From contig NZ_SMAG01000003.1 in the NCBI RefSeq assembly GCF_004341825.1, positions 310,001 to 374,000 of the forward strand: a stretch of 64,000 bases of DNA, read 5' to 3'. This document shows positions 1-8,225 of the stretch, one piece after another. The notes beneath the pieces are model-generated. The model worked only from the letters and a program-made list of their open reading frames with translations. It ran no database searches and had not been told where the DNA came from. The position numbers and the translations under genes are program-made. Numbering within the stretch: the first letter of the stretch is position 1; each line of letters starts with the position of its first letter. This DNA comes from Hazenella coriacea. Its GTDB lineage: Bacteria; Bacillota; Bacilli; Thermoactinomycetales; Thermoactinomycetaceae.

Positions 1-197
1 TGGTCTTGGTCAGAAGCTTGAATTGGATGAAAAGGTGGTTTCCCTCCAATTTTATCGAAAAAGTCAGTTTGGACCTTGTCCATTTTTCCAGCAGCTTCTG
101 CCACTTGTGCAACACCTGAAGCTGTTCCAACTAATGCTACAGTACCGACTCCTACAAATTTCATAAAATCCCTACGTGTGACTGATGATTCTCCCAT
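1..197 (-). CDS. Tat-exported PhoX-like phosphatase (DUF839), N-terminal part only
   Basis: Only the first 65 or so codons are present; the gene runs off the left edge. The N-terminus contains TRRDFMKFVG followed by a hydrophobic stretch and an A-x-A-like site, a twin-arginine export signal, so the product is probably exported folded across the membrane. The mature start, with PPFHPIQASDQD, resembles the start of PhoX/DUF839 phosphatases, in which a PFxPIxPS-like segment follows the signal. The ATG at 195-197 is preceded by a GGGGGG ribosome site. The Tat signal is seen directly; the PhoX assignment is inferred from a short segment and could be wrong. Confidence 0.55.
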   Translation of the reverse strand, partial: MGESSVTRRDFMKFVGVGTVALVGTASGVAQVAEAAGKMDKVQTDFFDKIGGKPPFHPIQASDQD

Positions 198-304
198 GAA
201 AAATCCCCCCACATCTTGATCTCTCTTAAAATCTACTAAAGAACTATTAATCTCGTTTTAAAGAGATGATAAGAGGGTGTTGTTTTCTTACAATGAAATG
301 AGAG

Positions 305-337
305 AGAAAAAACACTACCCATCTCTGTGGTAGTGTT
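305..337 (-). terminator. Rho-independent terminator after mltG
   Basis: A 9-bp inverted repeat (AACACTACC / GGTAGTGTT) at 311-337 is followed on the minus strand by a run of six T. It lies about 100 bp past the mltG stop, so it probably ends that transcript. Confidence 0.7.
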
Positions 338-439
338 CATGTGAAATTGCCTTTTTTAAAATGATTTTATACAATAAACATAGTATGATATTAACACTTT
401 AAAACAATCCATCAGCCCGCGACTCATCGTAATCATCAA

Positions 440-1516
440 TTACTTAGCATCACATTTAATATTTCGGGCATTGAGATTGCTTTGTTGAATATATTTATTA
501 TGTTGTGTATAGGTTTCTGAAAAATAATGCTCATTTGTACAGTCACTTTTCGTCACATAATACTTATACTTATGCTGATCAGGGTTTAATGCAGCTCTTA
601 AAGCTTTGGCACCCGGATTGGCGATCGGTCCTGGAGGTAGTCCTCGATTCAGATATGAGTTGTAAGGGTTAGATAGTTTACGTTCATTATGGATATTGGA
701 TCTCACACCTTTTTTTCCTTGCATCTCTCCGGCAAATGCAACAGTCGCATCAATACGTAGTTTTTGATCATCTGCACTTCCATTCAAGCGATTGTAAATA
801 ACTCCTGCAATCTTTGAATATTCTTGTTCAGCCTGACTCTCTTCTTCAACCATCGAAGCAACAGTCACCCACTGATCCATATCCATGCCTTCTAAATATG
901 GAAAACCAGCAAAGGATTTCTCAGCTTCAAGTTGATCCACTTGTTTTTGAAATTGACCCAGCATCGCATCAACGATCGCTTCCGGTTTTTCATCTTTGCG
1001 GAACTGATATGTACTTGGAAATAAATAACCTTCTAAACGATAATATCGTTCTTTATTTTCTCCAATTTTCTGTTCAAACGGATACTTTGCTTTGCGATCT
1101 TTTAATGCCTGAAGAAAACCCTCTCCATCATAACCCTTTTTTTCCAATACTTCGGCAATTTGTAAAACGTTATGACCCTCAGGAATTGTTACACGAACTA
1201 AATCCTGGCTTCCTTTTGAGAATTTTTGCAACATATCGTCTAATGAATCCGTCGGTTGAATATCATAAATACCCGCTTGCAAATTGGTTTTGTCATAGTA
1301 TCCTACGTAATATTGGAAGAAAGTTGATTTGCGAATCAGTTTTTGTTTCTCTAACAGATTCCCAATCTCTTTGATTGATGTTTTAGGCTGGATTTCCACT
1401 GTCACCACTTCATCTCTGGGCGGTGATTCAAGGGTGTAATTGGCGTACATATAAGCGAGTGCGCCCCATCCAGCGAGCAGAAGCAATGTGAAGATGATAC
1501 GCCAAATCCATTTCAT
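440..1516 (-). CDS. mltG: Endolytic murein transglycosylase MltG (YceG-like)
   Basis: MltG cuts nascent peptidoglycan strands in the membrane and is thought to set glycan length. The protein has one N-terminal membrane helix (about residues 3-22), a LysM-like region, and the YceG catalytic domain, with EGYLFPSTYQF, ASMVEEES (catalytic Glu near 224), GVIYNRL, IDATVAFA, SNPYNSY and GLPPGPIANPG, all family hallmarks. Length of about 358 aa is usual. An upstream ATG at 1540 is in frame but has no ribosome site, while the ATG at 1516 has GAGAGGGAG at good spacing, so 1516 is preferred. It follows the alaS-ireB-ruvX-DUF1292 cluster, as in Bacillus (yrrL), but a terminator separates it from that cluster. 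Confidence 0.93.
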   Translation of the reverse strand: MKWIWRIIFTLLLLAGWGALAYMYANYTLESPPRDEVVTVEIQPKTSIKEIGNLLEKQKLIRKSTFFQYYVGYYDKTNLQAGIYDIQPTDSLDDMLQKFSKGSQDLVRVTIPEGHNVLQIAEVLEKKGYDGEGFLQALKDRKAKYPFEQKIGENKERYYRLEGYLFPSTYQFRKDEKPEAIVDAMLGQFQKQVDQLEAEKSFAGFPYLEGMDMDQWVTVASMVEEESQAEQEYSKIAGVIYNRLNGSADDQKLRIDATVAFAGEMQGKKGVRSNIHNERKLSNPYNSYLNRGLPPGPIANPGAKALRAALNPDQHKYKYYVTKSDCTNEHYFSETYTQHNKYIQQSNLNARNIKCDAK

Positions 1517-1590
1517 TAACTGTGACTCCCTCTCTGACATCTAGATCTACTGTACTTGTACAAACACCCTTCTATGTTAGCATAGTTTAT

Positions 1591-1618
1591 TAAAAAAATA
1601 ACGGGGAATTCTCCCCGT
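1591..1618 (-). terminator. Rho-independent terminator of the ireB-ruvX-DUF1292 operon
   Basis: The stem ACGGGGA/TCCCCGT at 1601-1618 is followed on the minus strand by seven T (1592-1598). It starts a few bases after the stop of the last DUF1292 gene and separates that operon from mltG. Confidence 0.85.
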
Positions 1619-1624
1619 TTTAGA

Positions 1625-1918
1625 CTAAGAGTCATAAAAATATAACATTTCGTCCACAGCTTCTGCAACCCGTTCCCATTCATCATCTTCATCAACTTCT
1701 TCGGCTAAGCCCTCATTGATGCGAAATAGATAAACGTCATTAGGATCATCTTTCTGTTTATGCATCACTGCATAATGTTGACCATCTAATTCAACTTCAT
1801 GAAGCACAGAATACTTCTCTTCACCATCCGTTGATGTACGAAGAAAAAAATCACCAGGCGAGATCTGACTACGAAGAATCTTCACTTCTTTAGCTAAAGG
1901 TTGGTTTAAATCAGTCAT
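1625..1918 (-). CDS. DUF1292-like small acidic protein (second of a tandem pair)
   Basis: This is a 97-aa acidic protein of unknown function. It keeps the family pattern of a beta-rich core (FxLR, YSVLHEVELDGQHYAVMHK, VYLFRI) followed by an acidic EVDEDDEWERVAEAVDEML tail. It resembles the upstream neighbour and probably arose by duplication. It starts 18 bp after that gene and is cotranscribed with it; the terminator follows directly. The family is found near ruvX in Bacillales, but no biochemical role is established. Confidence 0.75.
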   Translation of the reverse strand: MTDLNQPLAKEVKILRSQISPGDFFLRTSTDGEEKYSVLHEVELDGQHYAVMHKQKDDPNDVYLFRINEGLAEEVDEDDEWERVAEAVDEMLYFYDS

Positions 1919-1936
1919 AGGTTTTACCTGTGATGA

Positions 1937-2230
1937 TTAAAAGTCTTCCTCTTCTAAAGTATGAAGTACTTCTTCGATCATAGCCCATTCTTCATCACTT
2001 TCGATGATCTCATAAACAGGCTCTTCTTCACCCAGTTTAAATTTAATGGGGTACACTTCAACTTCTTCAGTCTCTTCTTCGCCTTCTTCAATCGCTGGTA
2101 CTAGAAGTATGTAGTGATAACCAGTATCCTCTACATCAAATTCATATAAGACTTCAAACTTCTCATCTACTCCCTCTTCATTAGGGATATAGAAAAATGG
2201 ATCCAAATCTTGGTTTTGTTGATCTGACAT
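1937..2230 (-). CDS. yrzB: DUF1292 family protein (YrzB-like)
   Basis: A strongly acidic 97-aa protein with the DUF1292 pattern (FEVLYEFDVEDTGYHYILLVP, PIKFKL, IESDEEWAMIEEVLHTLEEE). The function is unknown. An upstream in-frame start exists at 2251, but the AAAAGGAGAACGTAAC ribosome site lies immediately before the ATG at 2230, so that start is used. The ribosome site lies inside the end of ruvX, and the stop of ruvX (2232) abuts this start, which suggests translational coupling. The position directly after ruvX matches yrzB of B. subtilis. Confidence 0.85.
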   Translation of the reverse strand: MSDQQNQDLDPFFYIPNEEGVDEKFEVLYEFDVEDTGYHYILLVPAIEEGEEETEEVEVYPIKFKLGEEEPVYEIIESDEEWAMIEEVLHTLEEEDF

Positions 2231-2231
2231 G

Positions 2232-2687
2232 TTACGTTCTCCTTTTTGCATCTAAATATCCTTGTAAAATCCATGATGCTGCAAGTCGATCGATGACTTT
2301 TTTCCGTTTTTTACGACTCACATCTGCATCAATGAGGGTACGTTCTGCGGCCATGGTTGATAATCGCTCGTCCCATAAATGAACGGGTAAGGAATAACGT
2401 TCTTCTAATTCTTTGGCCCATTGTTGACATGCTTCACCTTTGGGGCCAACCGTCCCATTCATATTTCGAGGGAAACCAACGACAATTTCCCCAATTTGAT
2501 ATTCAGCAATCAATCGGTCTAAGTGGCTATACCAGTTATCTAATTTGCGGTCTATAACTTCGACTCCCTGAGCTGTCCAGCCCAAGGAGTCACTGACTGC
2601 TACACCGATTCTTCTTTCACCGAAATCTAGTCCTAAGATCCGTGCAGAAGCACTTAAATCTGATGATGATAAATCATTCAAACTCAT
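2232..2687 (-). CDS. ruvX: Putative pre-16S rRNA nuclease / Holliday junction resolvase RuvX (YqgF)
   Basis: A 151-aa RNase H-fold protein. In E. coli, YqgF matures the 5' end of 16S rRNA; a resolvase role has also been proposed. Seen: [17 protein letters not shown] (first acidic motif), [16 protein letters not shown] (family signature), [15 protein letters not shown] and [14 protein letters not shown] (distal acidic residues). AAAGGA lies 8 nt before the ATG. It sits between ireB and the DUF1292 genes, the usual Bacillales order (yrrK). Confidence 0.93.
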   Translation of the reverse strand: MSLNDLSSSDLSASARILGLDFGERRIGVAVSDSLGWTAQGVEVIDRKLDNWYSHLDRLIAEYQIGEIVVGFPRNMNGTVGPKGEACQQWAKELEERYSLPVHLWDERLSTMAAERTLIDADVSRKKRKKVIDRLAASWILQGYLDAKRRT

Positions 2688-2700
2688 GTTGAATTCCTTT

Positions 2701-2949
2701 CTAGCTGTCTGGTTCCAGATAAGCCTTAACCAATTCTTCTACAAGCTCATCCCGCTCCAGCTTACGAATGAGAGTCCGAGCATTGTTATGACGAGGAATA
2801 TAAGCGGGATCACCCGAGATGAGATATCCAACAATTTGATTGATCGGATTATAACCTTTCTCTTTTAAAGCATCATAAATGAGAATCAACACTTCCTTGG
2901 GATTGGTTTCCTGATCGCCCCGAAACTTAAACTTCATTGTTTCATCCAT
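2701..2949 (-). CDS. ireB: IreB family regulatory phosphoprotein (DUF965)
   Basis: About 82 aa. IreB of Enterococcus faecalis is a small substrate of the PASTA kinase IreK and modulates cell-envelope stress resistance. Conserved segments are visible: DETMKFKF near the N-terminus with a Thr in the position range of the known phosphosites, then [34 protein letters not shown] and [26 protein letters not shown] at 2961 is in frame, but its spacing to GAGAGG is nil; the ATG at 2949 gives the usual family N-terminus, although its ribosome site is distant. Located between alaS and ruvX as in Bacillus (yrzL). Confidence 0.9.
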   Translation of the reverse strand: MDETMKFKFRGDQETNPKEVLILIYDALKEKGYNPINQIVGYLISGDPAYIPRHNNARTLIRKLERDELVEELVKAYLEPDS

Positions 2950-3033
2950 GGATGATCTCACAACCTCTCTTTGGATGATCAGCTAAAATTTTAATTTCGC
3001 CTTACTTACTAGTATTCCTCTTTTTATTGTACT

Positions 3034-5658
3034 TTACAATTGATTCGGAATCCACTCACTTACTAAGGAAAGTGCCTCTGGTAAACGATCCGTTTTTTTG
3101 CCCCCCGCTTGTGCCAGTTCAGGACGCCCCCCACCACCACCACCACAAACTTTAGCCACTTCTTTAATCAACTTTCCAGCATGAAGTCCTTTTTTTACAA
3201 AATCGGGGGAAACAGAAGCCAATAATTGTACTTTTTCATCAGCTACAGCTCCAAGGACGATCACACCTTCCTGCATTTTCTGTCTCAGATCATCCATCAT
3301 CGAACGTAGCTGTTCCATTTCATTGACCTCTACGATGGCTGTGAGTAACGGAACATCTGCAACTTTTTGAACTTGACTTAATAAATCAGAGGCAGCTAAT
3401 CGATTTAGCTTAGAGTGAAGGGATTCATTTTCGCGAGATAGTTCTTTGATTCGATCCTGATATTGAGCAATCCGATCAGTTAAATCCTGTGGGTGAGCTT
3501 TCACGAGTTGAACTGCTTGATGTAACATTTGTACTTGCTCATCAAAGTAAGCAAAGGCACGTTTTCCTGTCGCAGCTTCAATTCGTCTCACACCTGAACC
3601 AATCCCACTCTCACTGAGAATCTTAAATAAACCAATCTCTCCAGTGCTATGAACATGGGTTCCACCACATAGCTCTATACTGTAGTTGCCTACACGAACC
3701 ACTCGAACCACTTCACCATATTTCTCCCCAAATAAAGCCATTGCCCCCATCTCTTTGGCCTCAGCTAATGGTTTAATCATGGTTTCGACTTTAGTATTTA
3801 CCCATATTTGTTCATTTACACGCTGTTCAACTTCTCGAATCTCTTCTTCCGTCATCGCCTCAATGTGAGAGAAGTCAAAACGGAATCGATCGGGTGCAAC
3901 TAATGAACCAGCTTGATTCACATGAGAACCTAGAACTTCTTTTAACGCTTGGTGTAAAAGGTGAGTGGCTGTGTGATTTTTGATGGTTTCGCCCCGTAAC
4001 TCCTGATCAATCATTGCAGTTACTTTTTCACCCTGACGAATCGTGCCTTTCTCTACTGTTACAGTATGAATATGCTCGCCATGTGGACCTTTTTTAACGT
4101 CTTCTACTTTTAGCATTACTGAATCAGAAGAAATGAATCCTTTATCAGCAACTTGACCGCCACTCTCTGCATAGAATGGAGTCTCTTCAAGAACGATGAA
4201 GCCTTTGTTTCCTTCACCAAGAATATCCACCAATTGCTCATCCACAATGATTGCGGCAACCTTGGTTTCTGTAGCGAGCTCCGAATAGCCGACAAACTGG
4301 GTAGACACATTTAGGTCAGCAAGGGCTCCCCCTTGGATCTTCATACTTTCAGTTTCATGACGAGCCATCCGTGCACGTTCACGTTGGGCTTCCATTTCTT
4401 GTTGAAAGTGTTCATGATCTACGGACATGCCATGTTCTCTAGCAAAGTCCTCTGTGAGATCAACAGGGAATCCATACGTGTCGTATAACTTAAATGCTTC
4501 TTTTCCTGTGATCGACTTGCGACCTTCATTTTGTGCATGATGCACAAGATCTTCTAAGATTCGTAGACCATCAGCTAGGGTTTCTAAGAAGCGTTCTTCT
4601 TCCCCCTGAATCACTCGTTCAATAAATTCCTGCTTTTCAACAGGCTCTGGGTAATAATCCTTCATGATGGTTGCAACAATTCCCGTCAGTTCATACAAGA
4701 ATGGGCGTTCAATCCCTAACTTTCGTCCATAACGAACAGCTCTGCGTAATAAACGACGCAGGACATAACCTCGACCTTCATTCGAAGGAAGAACTCCATC
4801 CCCCACTGCAAATACAATCGTCCGAACATGATCAGCAATCACTTTTAAAGCCGTGTCTGTTTCAGGATCTTTATTGTACTCGACTCCTGCTTTTTTACAA
4901 ATTTCTTGAATGGTTGGTTGGAACAAGTCGGTATCATAGTTGGTAGGAACATCTTGTAATATAGAAGCCATCCGCTCAAGTCCCATTCCCGTGTCAATAT
5001 TTTTCTTGGGTAGGGGAGTATATGATCCATCTGCATTATGATTGAATTGGGAGAAAACCAAGTTCCAAATTTCTAGATATCGTTCATTCTCCCCACCTGG
5101 AAAGCATTCCGGGTCGGATTGATCCCCAAAAGATTCTCCACGATCATAGAAAATTTCACTGTTGGGACCACTGGGTCCTTCACCAATATCCCAGAAGTTC
5201 TCTTCTAATTTGACAATCCGTTCAACTGGAATGCCTATTTTCTCACTCCACACCTGATAGGCTTCATCATCTTCAGGATGAATGGTGACTGATAGACGCT
5301 CTGGATCAAGCCCCATCCATTTGGGGCTCGTAAGAAATTCCCATGCCCACACAATGGATTCTTCTTTAAAATAATCTCCAACGGAGAAATTTCCCAGCAT
5401 CTCAAAGAAGGTATGGTGACGTGCTGTGTAACCTACATTTTCAATATCATTGGTCCGAATCGCCTTTTGGGAGTTTACAATCCGTGGATTTTCGGGTGTT
5501 AGTCGACCATCAAAGTATTTCTTTAAAGTTGCAACACCGCTATTAATCCACAATAAGGAAGGGTCTTCGACTGGCACCAGTGAAGCACTTGGTTCCACTT
5601 TATGCCCTTTTTCCACGAAAAACTCAATAAATTTGCGACGAATGTCAGCCGATTTCAT
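3034..5658 (-). CDS. alaS: Alanyl-tRNA synthetase
   Basis: A class II synthetase of 874 aa that charges tRNA-Ala and edits Ser/Gly mischarging. The N-terminal catalytic core starts [19 protein letters not shown] and contains [25 protein letters not shown] and GMGLERM. The editing domain has [11 protein letters not shown] with [13 protein letters not shown] (zinc/editing His and Cys). The C-Ala domain ends with a Gly-rich [16 protein letters not shown]. Length is normal. A T-box leader lies directly upstream, so expression should respond to uncharged tRNA-Ala. Confidence 0.98.
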   Translation of the reverse strand: MKSADIRRKFIEFFVEKGHKVEPSASLVPVEDPSLLWINSGVATLKKYFDGRLTPENPRIVNSQKAIRTNDIENVGYTARHHTFFEMLGNFSVGDYFKEESIVWAWEFLTSPKWMGLDPERLSVTIHPEDDEAYQVWSEKIGIPVERIVKLEENFWDIGEGPSGPNSEIFYDRGESFGDQSDPECFPGGENERYLEIWNLVFSQFNHNADGSYTPLPKKNIDTGMGLERMASILQDVPTNYDTDLFQPTIQEICKKAGVEYNKDPETDTALKVIADHVRTIVFAVGDGVLPSNEGRGYVLRRLLRRAVRYGRKLGIERPFLYELTGIVATIMKDYYPEPVEKQEFIERVIQGEEERFLETLADGLRILEDLVHHAQNEGRKSITGKEAFKLYDTYGFPVDLTEDFAREHGMSVDHEHFQQEMEAQRERARMARHETESMKIQGGALADLNVSTQFVGYSELATETKVAAIIVDEQLVDILGEGNKGFIVLEETPFYAESGGQVADKGFISSDSVMLKVEDVKKGPHGEHIHTVTVEKGTIRQGEKVTAMIDQELRGETIKNHTATHLLHQALKEVLGSHVNQAGSLVAPDRFRFDFSHIEAMTEEEIREVEQRVNEQIWVNTKVETMIKPLAEAKEMGAMALFGEKYGEVVRVVRVGNYSIELCGGTHVHSTGEIGLFKILSESGIGSGVRRIEAATGKRAFAYFDEQVQMLHQAVQLVKAHPQDLTDRIAQYQDRIKELSRENESLHSKLNRLAASDLLSQVQKVADVPLLTAIVEVNEMEQLRSMMDDLRQKMQEGVIVLGAVADEKVQLLASVSPDFVKKGLHAGKLIKEVAKVCGGGGGGRPELAQAGGKKTDRLPEALSLVSEWIPNQL

Positions 5659-5703
5659 AAAAAATCCTCCTTTACCTGTATCTAACGTTCATTGTGCAGA
5701 CAT

Positions 5704-5984
5704 CAAAAAAACCTTCTCATCCCCATCAAATAGGGACGAGAAGGTTTCCCGCGGTACCACCCTGATTACCGCTATCTATATCACCTGTTGGTTGTAGACA
5801 GAGGTCACCTCATACATAGGATAACGGTGCGTGAAACACCGGCAGGGATTAGCTGCACTCCAGAATTGGCCACTGATCAGTCATTCCGAGAAAACTTTTC
5901 AGCCGATGAGTTTTCCTCTCTGACGGAGACTTGGTTCAGTTCGATTCCATCAACATGTTTAGATGTTATTCATCTTTATTTACA
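5704..5984 (-). promoter_or_regulatory. T-box riboswitch controlling alaS
   Basis: The minus strand carries the T-box core AGGGTGGTACCGCGGG (about 5748-5764), which pairs with the NCCA end of uncharged tRNA. It is followed by a strong terminator stem at 5704-5747 (AACCTTCTCGTCCC / GGGATGAGAAGGTT and a T run) just before alaS. Upstream are the Stem I apical features (AGAGAGGAAAACTC, GGCTGAAAAG). A GCT codon (5851-5853) followed by A lies where a specifier would be expected, matching Ala, but the fold was not computed. Confidence 0.93.
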
Positions 5985-5990
5985 AAATAC

Positions 5991-6019
5991 ATTATACAGG
6001 GAGAAAAGGCAAGATTCAA
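5991..6019 (-). promoter_or_regulatory. Sigma-A-type promoter for the alaS T-box transcript
   Basis: On the minus strand TTGAAT (6014-6019), a 17-bp spacer and a perfect TATAAT (5991-5996). The -35 overlaps the stop codon of the upstream transporter gene. Transcription would start near 5984, the 5' end of the T-box leader. Confidence 0.7.
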
Positions 6020-7089
6020 ACCTTATGATGAGCATAATGAGCAACTAGATGTTCGATCACCACTTTTCCCATCGCAAAAAAAGGAACAGCTAGTAGTAAT
6101 CCAATAATCCCACCCATTTCTCCTCCAACCAATAATGCAAAAATAATCATCAACGGATGCATATGAAGCGTTCGCCCCACAATCTGGGGTGAAATCACAT
6201 TTCCTTCCAATATTTGCACGATAAAATTGACAATGATGACCGCAATCACCATTTCTTTCGATTCTCCTAAGGCAACTAAAATTGCTGGAATCGCACCAAA
6301 AATAGGACCCAAATAAGGAATCACATTGAAAACACTGACTAAGCCTGCCAATAATAAAGCATAAGGGATTCCAATGATCAGATACCCCACATAAGCTAAT
6401 AATCCCACCACTATACAGACAAGTAATTGTCCACGTATATAGTTTCCAAGCGCATGATCCATATCACGCATCAATCGAATGAGACCCCGTCTTTTTTCCC
6501 CTGGAAGCAAAGTCACTACGGAGCGCTCAATACTTTGCGCATCTTTCATCATGTAAAAAGCAAGAAACGGGATAATAAAAACCAAAAAAATTTGATTGAT
6601 GGTCGTGCCGATTCCACCCATCATATTTCCTACCATATCACCAATCCCTTGCTCAACACGAACCAATGATTTCTCAATTCCGGCTTGAATCCCGATCGGT
6701 AGCATATCTTTTCCATGATCATTATATTCTTGAATCATATTTTGAATTTTTTCATTCCACTGGGGTAAGTGCTCTGCCAACTCATAAAGTTGTTCTTCAA
6801 GATGAGGAACCATGTTCATCACCAAAGTGATCATTGAAAGAATAAATAATGAATAAATGAGTAAAACGGCGATTGAACGTGGAACAGTCCGTTGACTTAG
6901 TAAGTTAACAATTGGATTTAGTAAATAGGAGATAATCATCGCTACAAAAAAAGGGCCCACTACAGACTTGATAAAACTGATGATCCAACGAATGTAAGGG
7001 CTCATCTGTGTCAGTAGAAATAATATGGCCAAAACGATCAAAATGAGTAAAGATCGGGTCAAAGCCTTGGACTCTTTCCACTGTTCCAC
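6016..7089 (-). CDS. AI-2E family transporter (YrrI-like)
   Basis: An integral membrane protein of about 357 aa in the AI-2E/PerM family (PF01594), with several hydrophobic helices. Hallmarks include the GPFFVAMIISYLLNPIV segment near the N-terminus, GIPYALLLAGLVSVFNVIPYLGPIFGAIPA in the C-terminal half, and GNVISPQIVGRTLHMHPLMIIFALLVGGEMGGIIGLLLAVP. Substrates are uncertain; some members export AI-2, others are Na+/H+ antiporters. A GTG at 7104 is in frame, but GGTGGAGG sits 8 nt before the GTG at 7089, which is preferred. It sits upstream of alaS as yrrI does in Bacillus. Confidence 0.88.
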   Translation of the reverse strand: MEQWKESKALTRSLLILIVLAILFLLTQMSPYIRWIISFIKSVVGPFFVAMIISYLLNPIVNLLSQRTVPRSIAVLLIYSLFILSMITLVMNMVPHLEEQLYELAEHLPQWNEKIQNMIQEYNDHGKDMLPIGIQAGIEKSLVRVEQGIGDMVGNMMGGIGTTINQIFLVFIIPFLAFYMMKDAQSIERSVVTLLPGEKRRGLIRLMRDMDHALGNYIRGQLLVCIVVGLLAYVGYLIIGIPYALLLAGLVSVFNVIPYLGPIFGAIPAILVALGESKEMVIAVIIVNFIVQILEGNVISPQIVGRTLHMHPLMIIFALLVGGEMGGIIGLLLAVPFFAMGKVVIEHLVAHYAHHKV

Positions 7090-7158
7090 TCTTAGCACCT
7101 CCACCCTTCAGACATAGCTTATCCATAAGATACGAAAATCAAGCCGTTTTTATGTCTA

Positions 7159-7193
7159 CAAAAAAACCTCTGGACTGTATAAATCCAGAGGAA
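7159..7193 (-). terminator. Rho-independent terminator
   Basis: CCTCTGGA / TCCAGAGG stem at 7167-7191 followed on the minus strand by a T run (7159-7166). It ends the recD2-PRC barrel-zinc ribbon-small membrane protein transcript. Confidence 0.85.
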
Positions 7194-7201
7194 AAAAGGG
7201 A

Positions 7202-7387
7202 TTATCTTGCTGTTTGGAAACGACGCATCATCTGTTTGCCCAGAACATTAAGAAATGAGCGACTCGTATAATAAGACCTACGTAAAGCTCTCATTGCTCG
7301 TGTTCTGCCATTGGTTCGAAATAGCATGCTTGCTAAAAAAAGAGCAGCTCCACCAGCAAGCATAGTATAGATCGTTTGGCGATTCAT
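7202..7387 (-). CDS. Small basic membrane protein (DUF3918-like)
   Basis: A 61-aa protein with one N-terminal membrane helix (TIYTMLAGGAALFLASMLF) and a very basic tail rich in Arg. It may match the small DUF3918 proteins coded near recD2/yrrD in Bacillus, but the similarity is judged only from size, layout and context. The ribosome site AAAGGAGGAGTGAG precedes both a TTG (7390) and an ATG (7387); either could start. The function is unknown. Confidence 0.65.
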   Translation of the reverse strand: MNRQTIYTMLAGGAALFLASMLFRTNGRTRAMRALRRSYYTSRSFLNVLGKQMMRRFQTAR

Positions 7388-7415
7388 CAAGACTCACTCC
7401 TCCTTTGGCAAATGG

Positions 7416-7616
7416 TCAAACCATATAATGAGGATGAGGATCGTCATCTAGAAAAAGATCATTGAGTGAACTTAGGCTCCCATCTTCTTCCACCTGGTAT
7501 ACCGAGGAGATTTGGTCATTTTCGATGGTGATTTCAACAAAACATTGCCAACAATAGAGCTGGCTAGTTCCTACTTTTCCCAGGTCATGCGAATTACAAT
7601 TTGGGCAACGAAGCAT
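7416..7616 (-). CDS. Small zinc-ribbon protein
   Basis: A 66-aa protein with CPNCNSHDLGKVG...YCWQC, a four-cysteine zinc ribbon in the first 30 residues, followed by a short beta-like segment (VEITIENDQISSVYQV) and an acidic tail. GAAGGGAAAATTGGC precedes the ATG. It lies 17 bp after the PRC-barrel gene and before the small membrane protein, in one transcript. The role is not known; zinc binding is inferred from the motif. Confidence 0.75.
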   Translation of the reverse strand: MLRCPNCNSHDLGKVGTSQLYCWQCFVEITIENDQISSVYQVEEDGSLSSLNDLFLDDDPHPHYMV

Positions 7617-7633
7617 GCCAATTTTCCCTTCCT

Positions 7634-8137
7634 TTACCTTGCATCTTTGATTTCAACATGATCAGCGGAAGCGATAATACAATCTTTTCCCCAGATGAGA
7701 GGGTCAGAAGTTTTTAACATTTTACGTCCTTGGCTCAAATCGCTAATCATTCCATCCGAGAGTTCGTACCCTATCAGAGTTCCCATTTCTTCCAGAAAAT
7801 AGACATTTTCAATCATGCCCATCTCGCATCCATTTGACAGTAAAATAGGACACCCTTTTAGCTTTCGAGCCCCTGAGACCATTCCCATCCAGCTTTCCGC
7901 TTCAGTATCAAAAGGAAGGATGACATCTTCGTTCTCGACAATCACTGCATCTTTTCCAATTGCGGTGATGTGATCTGTAGGAATATACTTTCTACTTTTA
8001 AAAACCAGCCCTGTCTCCAATAAAATCCCTCGAAAATGTTGAGTGTAATCAAACAGTAAATCAGCTACGGTTCCAAGCTTTTCGCCCGATGAAAGGACCA
8101 TAATGGGAAGACCCATCACTTCTTGGGATCTTTGCAA
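7634..8137 (-). CDS. PRC-barrel domain protein (YrrD-like)
   Basis: A 167-aa protein with two PRC-barrel repeats: an N-terminal one (GLPIMVLSSGEKLGTVADLLFD) and a second (GCPILLSNGCEMGMIENVYFLEEMGTLIGYELSDG). PRC barrels usually mediate protein or RNA contacts. It starts with TTG at 8137, preceded by GGGAGG, giving MQRSQEVMGLPI, the expected YrrD-type N-terminus. It sits just downstream of recD2 as yrrD does in Bacillus. The cellular role is unknown. Confidence 0.8.
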   Translation of the reverse strand: MQRSQEVMGLPIMVLSSGEKLGTVADLLFDYTQHFRGILLETGLVFKSRKYIPTDHITAIGKDAVIVENEDVILPFDTEAESWMGMVSGARKLKGCPILLSNGCEMGMIENVYFLEEMGTLIGYELSDGMISDLSQGRKMLKTSDPLIWGKDCIIASADHVEIKDAR

Positions 8138-8225
8138 AGGAAATCAGCCTCCCTTCGCTACTCTTATTATGAGCTGGCGACAGAGAGGCATGTAGGTGAC
8201 TTCTTTCCATTTCCACTTCACTTAT

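Noticed and set aside
814-1374. 186-codon plus-strand frame
   Set aside because: It is the antisense of mltG; the mltG motifs make the minus strand the coding strand.
5788-6048. Plus-strand frame upstream of alaS
   Set aside because: It is antisense to the T-box leader. The similar frame at 19979-20164 is antisense to the hisS T-box.
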